A stretch of 64,000 nt of DNA from Spirochaetales bacterium (GTDB lineage Bacteria > Spirochaetota > Spirochaetia > SZUA-6 > RPPD01): NCBI GenBank assembly GCA_016930675.1, contig JAFGGG010000022.1:1-64000 (forward strand), given 5' to 3'. The notes under the pieces were generated by a model. It was not told where the DNA came from. It did no database searches and was given only the letters and a program-made list of their open reading frames with translations. Position 1 is the first letter of the stretch; each line of letters starts with the position of its first letter. The position numbers and the translations under genes were made by a program. This document shows positions 7,567 through 16,530 of this stretch, one piece after another.

Positions 7567-9546
7567 GTGTCGGATAAATTTTACGTGACAACCGCAATCG
7601 CCTATCCCAACGGCAGACCGCACATGGGGCACGCCCTGGAGATCATCGAAGCCGATGTGATAGCGCGTTTTCAAAGGCTGCTGGGCAGGGAGGTCGTGTT
7701 TCAAACCGGCACGGACGAACACGGTTCCAAAAACTGGGAAGCCGCGAAAAAGGCCGGTAAACCCGTTATTGAATTTCTGAACGGGAATGTGGCCGTGTTT
7801 CAGGACCTGTACCGGAAATTAAGTATTTCCACAACTCACTTTATCCGCACGTCCGATAAGGCAAAACATTACCCCGGCGTGCAGACTCTCTGGAACAAGC
7901 TCGCCGCAGCCGGCGATATCTATAAACAGAACTACACAGGACTCTACTGCGTGGGCTGTGAATCCTTTAAAACCGAAAAAGAATTGATCGACGGAAAATG
8001 CCCGGTCCACCCCACGCGGGAAATGCAGACAATCGAGGAAGAAAACTACTTTTTCCGGCTTTCCAAATATAAAGACAAGCTCATAGAGCTTATCTCTGAG
8101 GACCGGTACCAGGTTGTTCCCGAATCCAGAAAAAACGAGATACTCTCCTTTCTGAAACAGGCCAAGGACATCTCCTTTTCCCGTCCCAAAACCTCCCTGC
8201 CCTGGGGCATCCCGGTGCCCGACGACGATGAGCATGTGATGTACGTCTGGTGCGACGCGCTTTCCAACTATATTACCGGCGTGGGCTACGGACGCGATGA
8301 AAACGAATTCAACGCCACATGGCCCTGCGACGTGCACGTAATCGGCAAAGACATCCTGCGCTTCCACGCCGCCTTCTGGCCGGCCATGCTCACCTCCGCC
8401 GGCATCGAAATACCTAAAAAACTGTTTGTGCACGGTTTTGTGACATTATTCGGAAAAAAGATGAGCAAATCCGAAGGTGTGGTCATCGATCCTTCGGAGC
8501 AGCTCTCAAAGTTCGGAGTGGACGTGTTCCGCTTCTGCCTGCTGTCCTCCATGCCCATAGACGGGGACGGAGATTACAGTGAGGAAGCGGTGATAGCGAA
8601 AACCAACAACGAGCTGGTGGCTAACGTGACGAATTTCTGCTACCGCACCCTGTCTTTTTTAAAAAAGAACTGCGGGGGGAGCTTTAGCCAGATAGACGAT
8701 AATAAAGAACTTATCTCTCAGATTCTTACTTTGGCGGAAAAAGCCGGGCGCAACTACCAAAACTTCAATTTTAAAGAAAGCATAAAAACCGCGCTGGATA
8801 TAGCCGGTCTGGGCAACAAATACTTTCAGGACCATGAGCCGTGGAAGATCATAAAGCAGGATGCTGACAAAGGCACAAAAATTCTCGGCACCTGCATCAA
8901 CATCGCAAAAATCATTTCTATTATATTGACGCCCGTTATGCCGGATTTTTGCAGGGAGCTGCAGCGGCAGCTGGGGCTTGCGGATCTTGGCTGGAAGGAT
9001 ATTAACTTTGATACCTCAGGCCACGCCATAAACGACGCTAAAATCATTATCAATAGAATAAATGCCGAAGAGTTCAATAAAAAACTGCTGTTTCCCCTCA
9101 ATCTGCGGGTGGCAAAAATTACGGATATCAAACAGCATCCCGACGCTGACAAACTGTACATCGAGACCATTGATTACGGCGACAGCAGTTCACAGATAGT
9201 ATCCGGCCTGGTGCCCTACTACAAACCCGAAGAGCTGCTGGGCAAGCACGTGGTAATTGTTACCAATTTAAAAAAAGCCAAACTGCGCGGCGTGGAGAGC
9301 CACGGTATGCTTCTGGCCGCGGGCGACGAGCAGACGGTGATTGTGCTGGAAGCACCCAATTCAGCGCCGGGGAGTAGGATAGAGCTTGAAGGGTACGAGA
9401 TCGGCAGCGCCCGAATTACCATCGACGATTTTGCCAAAACAAAACTCACCGTTAAAAACAAAACAGTTGAGTACCAGGGTGTTGTCTTAAAAACCGGCAG
9501 CGAAAATATTTTCGTGGACGCCCCGGACGGATTCAGGATAAGTTAA
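7567..9546 (+). CDS. metG: Methionyl-tRNA synthetase with C-terminal tRNA-binding domain
   Basis: A 659-residue class I synthetase that charges tRNA-Met, including the initiator. Motifs: HMGH (19-22, the HIGH box), KMSKS (298-302), and one zinc knuckle with Cys128, Cys131, Cys145 and His148 (C-x2-C then CPVH). From about residue 515 there is an appended OB-fold tRNA-binding domain of the Trbp111/CsaA type (LRVAKITDIKQHPDADKLYIETIDYG, then SGLVPYY and LKKAKLRGVESHGMLLAA), which helps dimerisation and tRNA binding. The start codon is GTG; a stop lies just upstream in frame and no ATG is near. GGAAGGAG is 12 bases before it, a long spacing. It is transcribed from its own promoter at 7494. Confidence 0.97.
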   Translation: MSDKFYVTTAIAYPNGRPHMGHALEIIEADVIARFQRLLGREVVFQTGTDEHGSKNWEAAKKAGKPVIEFLNGNVAVFQDLYRKLSISTTHFIRTSDKAKHYPGVQTLWNKLAAAGDIYKQNYTGLYCVGCESFKTEKELIDGKCPVHPTREMQTIEEENYFFRLSKYKDKLIELISEDRYQVVPESRKNEILSFLKQAKDISFSRPKTSLPWGIPVPDDDEHVMYVWCDALSNYITGVGYGRDENEFNATWPCDVHVIGKDILRFHAAFWPAMLTSAGIEIPKKLFVHGFVTLFGKKMSKSEGVVIDPSEQLSKFGVDVFRFCLLSSMPIDGDGDYSEEAVIAKTNNELVANVTNFCYRTLSFLKKNCGGSFSQIDDNKELISQILTLAEKAGRNYQNFNFKESIKTALDIAGLGNKYFQDHEPWKIIKQDADKGTKILGTCINIAKIISIILTPVMPDFCRELQRQLGLADLGWKDINFDTSGHAINDAKIIINRINAEEFNKKLLFPLNLRVAKITDIKQHPDADKLYIETIDYGDSSSQIVSGLVPYYKPEELLGKHVVIVTNLKKAKLRGVESHGMLLAAGDEQTVIVLEAPNSAPGSRIELEGYEIGSARITIDDFAKTKLTVKNKTVEYQGVVLKTGSENIFVDAPDGFRIS

Positions 9547-9552
9547 GGTAAA

Positions 9553-10329
9553 TCAACGTTTTACCGCGACTTTCGGCGTAATCAGCGACATTACCTGTTC
9601 CGGCCCGTGTACCGCATAAAAGCAAAGATAGGGAATGGCGCGCGGCAGCTTTTTCTCCCGCTTGGCCCCGAATCCCATAAAAAAGATCCCCGCTTTCAGC
9701 TCAATAATTTCACTGCCCAGATTCATGCCGCTGGTCATAATGGGAATAATGGTGCCGCAGCGGAACAGGTTTTCAAAAAGGGTTTTCTTCAATACCAGAT
9801 TGGAGATATGCTGGTAGTACGATTCCACGGTATAGCGCGTCATCAGCCTATAGGTCCGCATAAAAATAATACGGTAGTTGGTAATATAAAAGTGATGCGC
9901 CCGCCTGTAGAACTCAACCTGGCTTAATCCCACAAAACCCAAAACCATGGGGATGAGATAAATAACAAGGGGAGTAATGTCCGTAAAGACCGGGAGTAAA
10001 ACCATACTCACTCCGTAGAGGATGGTTAAAAAAATCCAGTGGATATTAATCTTGCTGAAAGCAAAGAACAGGGCCGGTATAAACAGGGCCAAAAAACCGA
10101 TGAGATTGTTAATAACCATGGCCAGTTTTATTTCTGAAATATAGTCTTTAAACCATTTGATAATTTCCCATGAGGCCAGCGCCCCTCCCCACATGTCCCT
10201 GCACAAAAGAACAAGCAAACCCGTGCCTAAAACATAGAGCCACACCAGATAAAGATCGATAAAGGCAACCGGATGGGGTTTTATGCTTTTTTCAACCGTC
10301 TCATCTTCCAAGATATTCAGTTTATCCAT
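9553..10329 (-). CDS. Membrane protein with a bacterial PH-like domain
   Basis: About 258 residues. Two pairs of hydrophobic segments cover about residues 25-50 and 70-145. A domain resembling the bPH2/DUF304 fold follows (HHFYITNYRIIFMRTYRLMTRYTVESYYQHISNLVLKK by pattern: F-x-I-T-x-x-R-I at the first strands, then an I-S-N/D-I helix region). Such proteins are integral membrane proteins of unknown function, sometimes tied to envelope stress. I reject the earlier in-frame ATG at 10359 because it lies between the -35 and -10 boxes of a very good promoter. The ATG at 10329 lies only about 3 bases from the expected transcription start and has no Shine-Dalgarno, so the mRNA is probably leaderless. 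It is convergent with metG, 6 bases apart. Confidence 0.65.
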   Translation of the reverse strand: MDKLNILEDETVEKSIKPHPVAFIDLYLVWLYVLGTGLLVLLCRDMWGGALASWEIIKWFKDYISEIKLAMVINNLIGFLALFIPALFFAFSKINIHWIFLTILYGVSMVLLPVFTDITPLVIYLIPMVLGFVGLSQVEFYRRAHHFYITNYRIIFMRTYRLMTRYTVESYYQHISNLVLKKTLFENLFRCGTIIPIMTSGMNLGSEIIELKAGIFFMGFGAKREKKLPRAIPYLCFYAVHGPEQVMSLITPKVAVKR

Positions 10330-10338
10330 GGCGTTTGA

Positions 10339-10368
10339 ATTATAGATACGAACATCCACTTAAGTCAA
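10339..10368 (-). promoter_or_regulatory. Promoter of the PH-like membrane protein gene (leaderless type)
   Basis: On the minus strand TTGACT (10368-10363), 18 bases, and a perfect TATAAT (10344-10339). The start codon at 10329 is 9 bases after the -10 box, leaving almost no leader. Confidence 0.65.
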
Positions 10369-10426
10369 GCTGTATAAAAATACTATAACCGTCTCTATGA
10401 TTTTCCAATAAAATAATCAATTCTCA

Positions 10427-11380
10427 TTAATATTCAAAATCGATCCTGTATGTAACACCATTGTCGGTTTCCAGCTTCACGACCGCGTTCAATTGCTGGA
10501 TTAATGAATCGATTATCGTGAGTCCCAGCGTGTTACCCTTCTCTTTCTGAAAACCCACACCGTTATCGGCCAGGATGAGGACAGCTCTTTTGTTCTGTTT
10601 TTGTTTCAGGCTGAGCTCGAACCTTCCTTCTTGAGCCTTGGGAAACGCGTGTTTTATACTATTTGATAAAACTTCGGTTACCAGCAGACTTAAAGGAATA
10701 GCCTTGTCGATATTCATTAAAACATCATCGATCTCGGTATGCAGTTCGATCCTATGCGTACCCTGACTGGAAGCCAGAATGTTGGCGGTCAATTTTGTTA
10801 AAAAGAGTTTGAGATTTATTTTTTCAAAATCACTCATTTTATAAAGCTGTTCGTAAACCAAAGCCATGGTAAGAATCCGGTTCTTCAGATCTTCGAATTT
10901 ATCTTTGTCCTTTTGATTTCCCAGCCTTTGTTTTTGTAATTGAATCATGCTCAAGATTATCTGCAGATTGTTTTTGACCCTGTGGTGCACCTCGTTGAGC
11001 AATACCTCTTTATCTTTAAGTGATTTCTCAAGCTCGCGGGTTCTGATTTTAATGGTATTTTCAATCTCGGCATTCAAGGCCTGCAACTCTTTTTCTTTTG
11101 CGGTAACGCTGGCAATCTCTTTTTGCAGCAGTTCATTGGTATGTTTTAATTTTTCTTCAGCGGTTTTCAGCTTTCTGCGGTTCAGTAACAAAAAGTACAG
11201 CTGCGGGGGAGCCAATACCAGGGGAACGATAGTCGACAGCAGCAAGCCGGCAAGTACGATCTCTCCGAAAACCAGAACCAATATCACGGCGGTCACACCA
11301 CCGGAAATGGTAACTGTGACTAATGTAAGAAGCAGCACGAGAAGATGAAGATTTATCCTTTTAACCACCGCTTTAAGCAT
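10427..11380 (-). CDS. Sensor histidine kinase, HisKA_2 (PdtaS-like) type
   Basis: A 317-residue kinase. Two membrane segments (about 11-30 and 32-55) lead into a coiled coil (about 68-128). The dimerisation/phosphotransfer box of the HisKA_2 family follows (LNEVHHRVKNNLQIILSMIQLQ by pattern, His132/133) and then a HATPase domain (LVTEVLSNSIKHAF with the N-box Asn, ILADNGVGF, GNTLGLTIIDSL). There is no periplasmic sensor domain, so the signal may be membrane-borne or come through the coiled coil. HisKA_2 kinases usually act on response regulators with ANTAR or other RNA-binding outputs; no response regulator gene is adjacent. The start at 11380 follows a perfect TATAAT by 11 bases, so the transcript is nearly leaderless. 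Confidence 0.85.
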   Translation of the reverse strand: MLKAVVKRINLHLLVLLLTLVTVTISGGVTAVILVLVFGEIVLAGLLLSTIVPLVLAPPQLYFLLLNRRKLKTAEEKLKHTNELLQKEIASVTAKEKELQALNAEIENTIKIRTRELEKSLKDKEVLLNEVHHRVKNNLQIILSMIQLQKQRLGNQKDKDKFEDLKNRILTMALVYEQLYKMSDFEKINLKLFLTKLTANILASSQGTHRIELHTEIDDVLMNIDKAIPLSLLVTEVLSNSIKHAFPKAQEGRFELSLKQKQNKRAVLILADNGVGFQKEKGNTLGLTIIDSLIQQLNAVVKLETDNGVTYRIDFEY

Positions 11381-11391
11381 AATCGATTTAA

Positions 11392-11420
11392 ATTATACGC
11401 AGAAATATGACGTAAAGCAA
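11392..11420 (-). promoter_or_regulatory. Promoter of the HisKA_2 kinase gene (near-leaderless type)
   Basis: On the minus strand TTGCTT (11420-11415), 17 bases, and TATAAT (11397-11392). The start codon at 11380 would be within about 5 bases of the transcription start. Confidence 0.55.
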
Positions 11421-11531
11421 CTCTTCTTGCGATGTACCGCTCCGCGTGCTAAATCCTGCGGCGGACCATGTTTCGCGACCGCTTTTTCTTATAGTGCTGT
11501 TTCTAAACCAACAACATGGAATATTTTTTTA

Positions 11532-11560
11532 TTGCAAAATTTACCTTTCTAGAATAAGAT
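11532..11560 (+). promoter_or_regulatory. Promoter of the FHA-cyclase gene
   Basis: TTGCAA (11532-11537), 17 bases, TAAGAT (11555-11560), followed by a run of six G residues serving as Shine-Dalgarno and the ATG at 11578. Confidence 0.4.
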
Positions 11561-11577
11561 ATGAGGGGGGTAAAAAT

Positions 11578-12543
11578 ATGCCAGCCAAGTCTTCTACACA
11601 ATTTTTAAAACCAAACATACGTTTATTAGTCACCAAGGGCCCTGAACAGGGGAAGGTATACGAATCGAACCGTTATCCTTTTATAATCGGTAGAGACGAA
11701 AGCGCTGATTTTCCGCTTCCCGGCGACAACAACATCTCACGCAGGCATTCAAAAATAAGTACCGAAGAAGACGGTAGTGTCTGGATTGAAGATTTGAACA
11801 GTACGAACGGCTGTTTTGTGAATAACATCCGCATTTCTGAAAAAACCGAGCTCAGGCACGGCAACACGATTATCTTGGGCAGCACCTGGTTAAAGTTCAT
11901 CATTTTCAAACCCGGTTTCGACGATAAAAAATCGTCTAAAGGAGGCAAAGATGACGAAAAATCCACCTTCTTTACCGAGACCAAAAAGGTCGAAGCCATC
12001 CTCATCCTGGACCTTTTCGACTCTTCCCGCCTGGCCAACAGGTATGGCGACGAAGAGGCTCTGAAAATCACGGAAGAACTGAACTCGATAGCTCTACCCA
12101 TTTTTAACAAATACCATTCCGAATTCAACAAAGGCACGGGAGACGGTTTCCTTGTCACGTTTAAAAAACCGATTGAGAGTCTGGCCGCCGCCATAGAGAT
12201 ACTTAAAATGGTTAAAGCGCGTAATGCAAGAAAAAATGTCACTGTAAAAATGCATATCCGCATCAGTCTGAATTACGGACAATGTACGATCGAGCCGAAC
12301 GGCGACAGACACGGTAATGCAGTCAATATGGCCTTTCGCGTCGACGGTGTAAAGTATAAGGATATGAAAAGAAGCAAAGAATCCATATCTCCGAAGGAGT
12401 TCCTGGACAAGGACAGAATCTTTACCACGGAAGAGTTCTACAATCAGTTTGAAGAGAATAACAAGAAGAAATTCAAATTTATCGGTAATTTCAAATTAAA
12501 GGGTATAAAAGGCCTGCATCCGGTGTACTGTTTCGGTTGTTAA
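11578..12543 (+). CDS. FHA domain fused to a class III adenylate/guanylate cyclase domain
   Basis: A 321-residue protein. Residues about 12-108 form an FHA domain, which binds phosphothreonine: PFIIGRDESADFPL (Gly-Arg), ISRRHSKI (Ser and Arg-His), then DLNSTNGCFVNN (N-G). Residues about 138-321 form a class III nucleotidyl cyclase domain. It has the first metal-binding Asp in LILDLFDSSRLANRYG, the second in KGTGDGFLVTF, a NAVNMAFRVDG segment carrying the transition-state Asn and Arg, and a final strand that ends in HPVYCFG. This would make a second messenger (cAMP or cGMP; specificity not readable) under control of a Ser/Thr-kinase-type signal. The ATG at 11578 is chosen for the G-rich ribosome binding site. 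No Ser/Thr kinase gene is in the window. Confidence 0.85.
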   Translation: MPAKSSTQFLKPNIRLLVTKGPEQGKVYESNRYPFIIGRDESADFPLPGDNNISRRHSKISTEEDGSVWIEDLNSTNGCFVNNIRISEKTELRHGNTIILGSTWLKFIIFKPGFDDKKSSKGGKDDEKSTFFTETKKVEAILILDLFDSSRLANRYGDEEALKITEELNSIALPIFNKYHSEFNKGTGDGFLVTFKKPIESLAAAIEILKMVKARNARKNVTVKMHIRISLNYGQCTIEPNGDRHGNAVNMAFRVDGVKYKDMKRSKESISPKEFLDKDRIFTTEEFYNQFEENNKKKFKFIGNFKLKGIKGLHPVYCFGC

Positions 12544-12566
12544 GCTTTCTCACTTCGGCGTATAAC
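12537..12566 (+). promoter_or_regulatory. Possible promoter of the radical SAM gene
   Basis: TTGTTA (12537-12542, overlapping the cyclase stop), 18 bases, TATAAC (12561-12566). The next gene starts 14 bases after the -10 box without a Shine-Dalgarno. Confidence 0.35.
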
Positions 12567-12580
12567 TAGTCTAAAAAATT

Positions 12581-13945
12581 ATGGCCCATACAACCGGTAA
12601 GCCTCAAGCATTACTTATCTTCCCGCCTGTTTACGACTTTGCCCTCTACGACCTGTTTTTGCGTCCCTACGCGCTTTTAAAACTCGGCAGGTGGCTTGAG
12701 CGAAGCGGCTATGCGGTTACACTGGTAAACGCGCTTGATTACAGAAAGATCGAAAACGAAACCGGGTTAAAGACACCCAGACGCAAACCCGACGGCACGG
12801 GAAAATTCTTACGCCGGGTTGTGGACAAACCCAAAGTGCTCTCATCGCTTACCCGTCATTACGCGCGCTACGGCGTGCCACACCATATTCTGGAACAAAA
12901 AATAAGGCAAACCCATCCTGATATAATCCTTATTACTTCAGGCATGACCTATTGGTATCAGGGTCTGCAGGAAGTTGTCCGTCTGGCAAAAAAGCTGCAT
13001 CCGCACGCGCCCGTTGTGGCGGGAGGCATATACGCGACCCTCTGTACGTGCCACGCGAAAAATATTCTGGAAGCCGATGAGATTATCGCGGGACCTGCTT
13101 ACCCCGCTCTCTGCACCATCCTTAAAAATTTGAACCTGCCTGTTCCGTTCGCTCCCCCGGAAGAAGAGTACCTGATGCATCCGGCATATTATTACGATGC
13201 CTGCGCGATCAGGTTGAACTCAGGCTGCGTGTTTGACTGCAGCTATTGCGCCTCTCGCACATTAGGAGGAGAGTTCAGTCCGGGCAAAGCGGAACAGCTT
13301 GCCCGCGTTGTAAAAAATATCAACACACGTTTCTCGATTTCCCGTTTTGCTTTTTACGACGATGCCCTGCTGGCTCAAAAACAAAAGGGTATTATTCCTT
13401 TTTTAAACCAGATGAAAACTCTGGATGCAAAACTCAGATTTTATGTGCCCAATGGTCTGCATATCGCTTATATCGATACAGAAAGCGCAAAACTCATGAA
13501 ACAAGCGGGATTCCGGGAAATCCGGTTGGGTTTTGAAAGCGCCCGGCATGCGTTCCACTCAACTCATGGATTTAAACATACCGCGGAAATGCTGGGCCGG
13601 GCCGTCGACGCCTTAAAAAGCGGAGGGTTTGCTCCCCGTGAAATCGCCGTATATGTTCTGGCCGGCCTGCCCGGGCAGTATCCCGAAGCCGTGGAAGAAT
13701 CCATCCGTTTTGCCGCGGCTTTCGGAATTCAGGTGTTTGTGGCCGAGTATTCCCCTATTCCGGGAACAAGGCTGTGGCCGGAAAGTGTGGCACGGTCCTC
13801 ATTTCCCATCGACCAAGAGCCCCTTACCCACAACAACACGCTTTTCGCCCTGCAGTGGGAAAGGTTTACGCGGAAAGACATGGAAGATTTAAAAATGTTA
13901 GCCAGAACTATAAGACACGAATTATTTAAAAATTCGCCAGATTAA
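12581..13945 (+). CDS. B12-binding-type radical SAM protein
   Basis: A 454-residue protein. The N-terminal part (about 1-185) has the layout of a B12-binding/Rossmann domain (LLIFPPVYDFALYDLFLRP, then LARLG-type helix KLGRWLERSGY, PDIILITSGMTYWYQG, VVAGGIYATLC). The radical SAM core follows with Cys216, Cys220 and Cys223 (C-x3-C-x2-C in CVFDCSYCA) for the 4Fe-4S cluster, then LGFESARHAFH and AVYVLAGLPGQ. Related proteins carry out methylations, ring closures or lipid modifications. The short DAW/His-type B12 ligand motif is not evident, so cobalamin may not be bound. It overlaps the convergent FecR-like gene by 20 bases at its end. The substrate is unknown. Confidence 0.85.
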   Translation: MAHTTGKPQALLIFPPVYDFALYDLFLRPYALLKLGRWLERSGYAVTLVNALDYRKIENETGLKTPRRKPDGTGKFLRRVVDKPKVLSSLTRHYARYGVPHHILEQKIRQTHPDIILITSGMTYWYQGLQEVVRLAKKLHPHAPVVAGGIYATLCTCHAKNILEADEIIAGPAYPALCTILKNLNLPVPFAPPEEEYLMHPAYYYDACAIRLNSGCVFDCSYCASRTLGGEFSPGKAEQLARVVKNINTRFSISRFAFYDDALLAQKQKGIIPFLNQMKTLDAKLRFYVPNGLHIAYIDTESAKLMKQAGFREIRLGFESARHAFHSTHGFKHTAEMLGRAVDALKSGGFAPREIAVYVLAGLPGQYPEAVEESIRFAAAFGIQVFVAEYSPIPGTRLWPESVARSSFPIDQEPLTHNNTLFALQWERFTRKDMEDLKMLARTIRHELFKNSPD

Positions 13946-15296
13946 ATTTCATTCCCACACCTATTCTGATATCGCAGGAACCGTCAAAAAAGCCGTCCAC
14001 ATCCGGAGAACTGAATATTCCGCTGGCGTAGAGGGTCATTCCGCCCAGATTGAGTCCGAACCTCAAGCCCACGTCATATATCATGTCGGTAGTCATATTA
14101 TTAAAATTATCCTCCATAACAGTGCCCACTATAAACACACCGCCGTAAAGCTGAATATAAAATATCCCCAGATTGCCGCGCACAAACAGATAACCCGGTA
14201 TACCGAAGAAATGATACGTTACATCATTAACCATTAACGTATTGTATGACAAACCGGTCTCAAGACCGATACCTATGAACTCGTTGAACATCAGAGCTCC
14301 GTCCACAAAGGCGACCACGCGCGACTTGAACATAAAATTGAGAATATCCACCAGCCAGTCCATTCCCGCCATGCGCATAAACTCAAAAAGACCGCCCGTA
14401 TCCAGCTCCGGTCCGGCGATTATAAAAGCGAGCTCAACTCCGAAATCAAGGGCAAAATGCAGACCCTTGCCTTCACCCTGCTCATCCCCGGCTGCTGATG
14501 ACTCCGCTTCCTCCTCCGGTTCTTCCCTTCTGTCCAGCATCTCATCGAGAGTTTTATCTCCGTGTTCTTCTCTTGCCTTTTCAACCACAGGCTCCCTCTT
14601 TTCCGTATCAACCGCGGCGAGTTTTTTAAGTCGTGCTTCGATATTATTCTCTTTCCAGTACTGTAAAATATCTTCTTCGAAAAATTTTTTTACGTACTGA
14701 CCGCTGGCAAAAAAGCCCGTAATGGCCACCATTTCTTTGGCCTTAATATCCGTCTTTACCCGGTCCTGCTTCTTACTCTCATCCACAAGACGTTCGGCGA
14801 CCGTCACCTTTCCCTGAATACAGTATATCTGATTTAACAGCTTGCCGTCGGAACTATATACGAAATCATAACCGAAATCGGAAGAATCCGTCAGGGCGCT
14901 GGCCTCCGGCCCCACGACCTCAAGCGCGTTCTTGCTTCCTCCGGCCTGGACGCTGGCCCTTATTCTTCCGTAATAAAGCGCTATTTGTACCGCGCCGTCC
15001 GCGCCCAGTTTAATCACGGAAAATGAGCTCAACTCCGCCACATAGAGTGTGGCATTGGACGGTAGACACACAAGTTCCAAAAACGTGCCGTTATCAACAT
15101 TTACGATATCACCCTGCTCCAGAGTGTAGGCCCTGGTGCTGCTGTCACCTACTTTTATGTACTCTTCGGTTCCGCCGCGATTTATCGTAAAACCGGGTCC
15201 GACCGCTCTGTTGATTAAAACAACCGTATTTCCTTCCTGAGCCCATATTGATACCACCATCCCCAATAATAATAACAGCATATATATTTTTTTCAT
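13926..15296 (-). CDS. Secreted FecR-domain protein with a barrel-like C-terminus
   Basis: About 456 residues. The signal peptide (MKKIYMLLLLLGMVVSIWAQ) is followed by a FecR-type beta domain (about 35-175: YTLEQGDIVNVDNGTFLEL, NATLYVAELSSFSVI, VQIALYYGRIRASV, then LLNQIYCIQGKVTV). An acidic, charged region comes next (about 195-270, many Glu, Lys and Arg). The C-terminal half (about 275-456) has alternating aromatic strands (YNTLMVNDVTYHFFGIPGYLFVRG, FYIQLYGGVFIVG) that end in an aromatic residue, as outer-membrane barrels do. FecR domains in such stand-alone proteins are thought to bind envelope ligands rather than regulate a sigma factor; none is adjacent. I chose ATG 15296 because AAGGA lies 8 bases upstream. 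Confidence 0.7.
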   Translation of the reverse strand: MKKIYMLLLLLGMVVSIWAQEGNTVVLINRAVGPGFTINRGGTEEYIKVGDSSTRAYTLEQGDIVNVDNGTFLELVCLPSNATLYVAELSSFSVIKLGADGAVQIALYYGRIRASVQAGGSKNALEVVGPEASALTDSSDFGYDFVYSSDGKLLNQIYCIQGKVTVAERLVDESKKQDRVKTDIKAKEMVAITGFFASGQYVKKFFEEDILQYWKENNIEARLKKLAAVDTEKREPVVEKAREEHGDKTLDEMLDRREEPEEEAESSAAGDEQGEGKGLHFALDFGVELAFIIAGPELDTGGLFEFMRMAGMDWLVDILNFMFKSRVVAFVDGALMFNEFIGIGLETGLSYNTLMVNDVTYHFFGIPGYLFVRGNLGIFYIQLYGGVFIVGTVMEDNFNNMTTDMIYDVGLRFGLNLGGMTLYASGIFSSPDVDGFFDGSCDIRIGVGMKFNLANF

Positions 15297-15429
15297 CGTA
15301 TCGATCCTTTTCATAAGCGTATTAGCGCTTCTACTACTATTATGCCATATTTAGGCGCTAATTTCAGGTCTTTTTCAGAGCTTTTACCAGAAATTAAAGC
15401 CAGTTTCTCTATAAAATATCGGCAGAGGA

Positions 15430-16491
15430 CTATTGATTCACAATCAACTTTAAAAGCAGCGGAAGGTGGTCTGAAAATCCTTTATGTACCGATTTTACTT
15501 TCCAGCGCAAAGGATATCCTGTTTCGGGATCGCATAAAAAAGCAAGCCGCACGACCGAAAAACCGTTTTTGGTATAAGAAAAACCACTCGCGTCAAAAAG
15601 CCCGCCGGAAAGCAGGATGTGGTCCAATGTCTGCCATGTGCTTCGATACACGTAGCTTCCTCGTTGCTCCTGCCCGATACTGTACCAGTTTTCATAGAAA
15701 ATTAATCCGTCGTTCTTTATTCCTGCGTTTTCAGGATTATCGGATAGAAACAGACTGCGCTGCCCATAATTACCGGTTAGAACCGCTTGCTCGGGTACAA
15801 GCGCTGTCTGATAACCTGCGTTTATCCGGTAATATTCATCATAGCACTCATTCAGATCGCCTAAAATCACGATATCCGCCTGCGGAGCATGAGCCAAAAC
15901 CGTTTTGACACGTGATATTAAAAGTTCGGCTGCCAACAAGCGGGCCTGTTCCGTTTTTTTTTCTCCGCCCGATTTGGACTTCCAATGATTGTTAAATATA
16001 TAAAGCAGCGCTCCCCGATATTCTATCTCAAACTCCAGAATACCCCGCAGAGCGTCCCCTTTCCAGTCCGGCAGCGAGTGAATATGCGTGCGCACAACCG
16101 GCAGTCTGCTTAAAAAGGCTACGTTGGTAACAGTGCGCCCGAGTGACGCTACCGCGGCATACCTATAGTTCAACCCGCTTAAATACCCGGCATTCAGAAT
16201 ATCCAATACATTTTGATTTTCTATTTCCTGCAGACAGACAATATCCGGGCCGCCCGGGACCGATTCACGAATGGCCTTTGCGATATTCTCCAACTTTATC
16301 TGCATCAGCTCCCGGTTCCAGGTTGAACCGCCCGGATCGTACTCTTTGTATTCGGTGCCGTTATCAACATCATCAAAAAGGTTTTCCACATTATAACTGA
16401 GAATAGTGACGGTACGTGCATTCCCGCAGCCGGCTGTATAAAAAAATACTGCAATAATTGTCAAATAGAAAATAATACTTTTTCGTTTCAT
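15430..16491 (-). CDS. Lipoprotein of the endonuclease/exonuclease/phosphatase family
   Basis: A 353-residue protein. The lipobox YTAGC places the lipid on Cys22. The EEP fold motifs are all present: ILSYNVENLFD (catalytic Asn), IVCLQEIEN (metal-binding Glu), FNNHWKSKSGG (His), DIVILGDLNE (Asp-x-Asn) and FSDHLPLLL (Ser-Asp-His). It therefore is a metal-dependent phosphodiesterase acting on nucleic acids, phospholipids or inositol phosphates on the periplasmic side of a membrane. Secreted nucleases of this kind help recover phosphate or nucleosides. AAGGAG precedes the ATG by 6 bases. It stands alone between the FecR-like gene and dxs on the minus strand. Confidence 0.88.
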   Translation of the reverse strand: MKRKSIIFYLTIIAVFFYTAGCGNARTVTILSYNVENLFDDVDNGTEYKEYDPGGSTWNRELMQIKLENIAKAIRESVPGGPDIVCLQEIENQNVLDILNAGYLSGLNYRYAAVASLGRTVTNVAFLSRLPVVRTHIHSLPDWKGDALRGILEFEIEYRGALLYIFNNHWKSKSGGEKKTEQARLLAAELLISRVKTVLAHAPQADIVILGDLNECYDEYYRINAGYQTALVPEQAVLTGNYGQRSLFLSDNPENAGIKNDGLIFYENWYSIGQEQRGSYVYRSTWQTLDHILLSGGLFDASGFSYTKNGFSVVRLAFLCDPETGYPLRWKVKSVHKGFSDHLPLLLKLIVNQ

Positions 16492-16530
16492 GCATTACTC
16501 CTTTTTAAAGACCCGGTAATATCAAAAGCA

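Noticed and set aside
7819-8433. 204-codon frame antisense to metG
   Set aside because: Shadow of the MetRS coding sequence; no ribosome binding site or family match.
10329-10359. Upstream start for the PH-like membrane protein
   Set aside because: The ATG at 10359 lies between the -35 and -10 boxes of a very good promoter, so it would not be transcribed from it.
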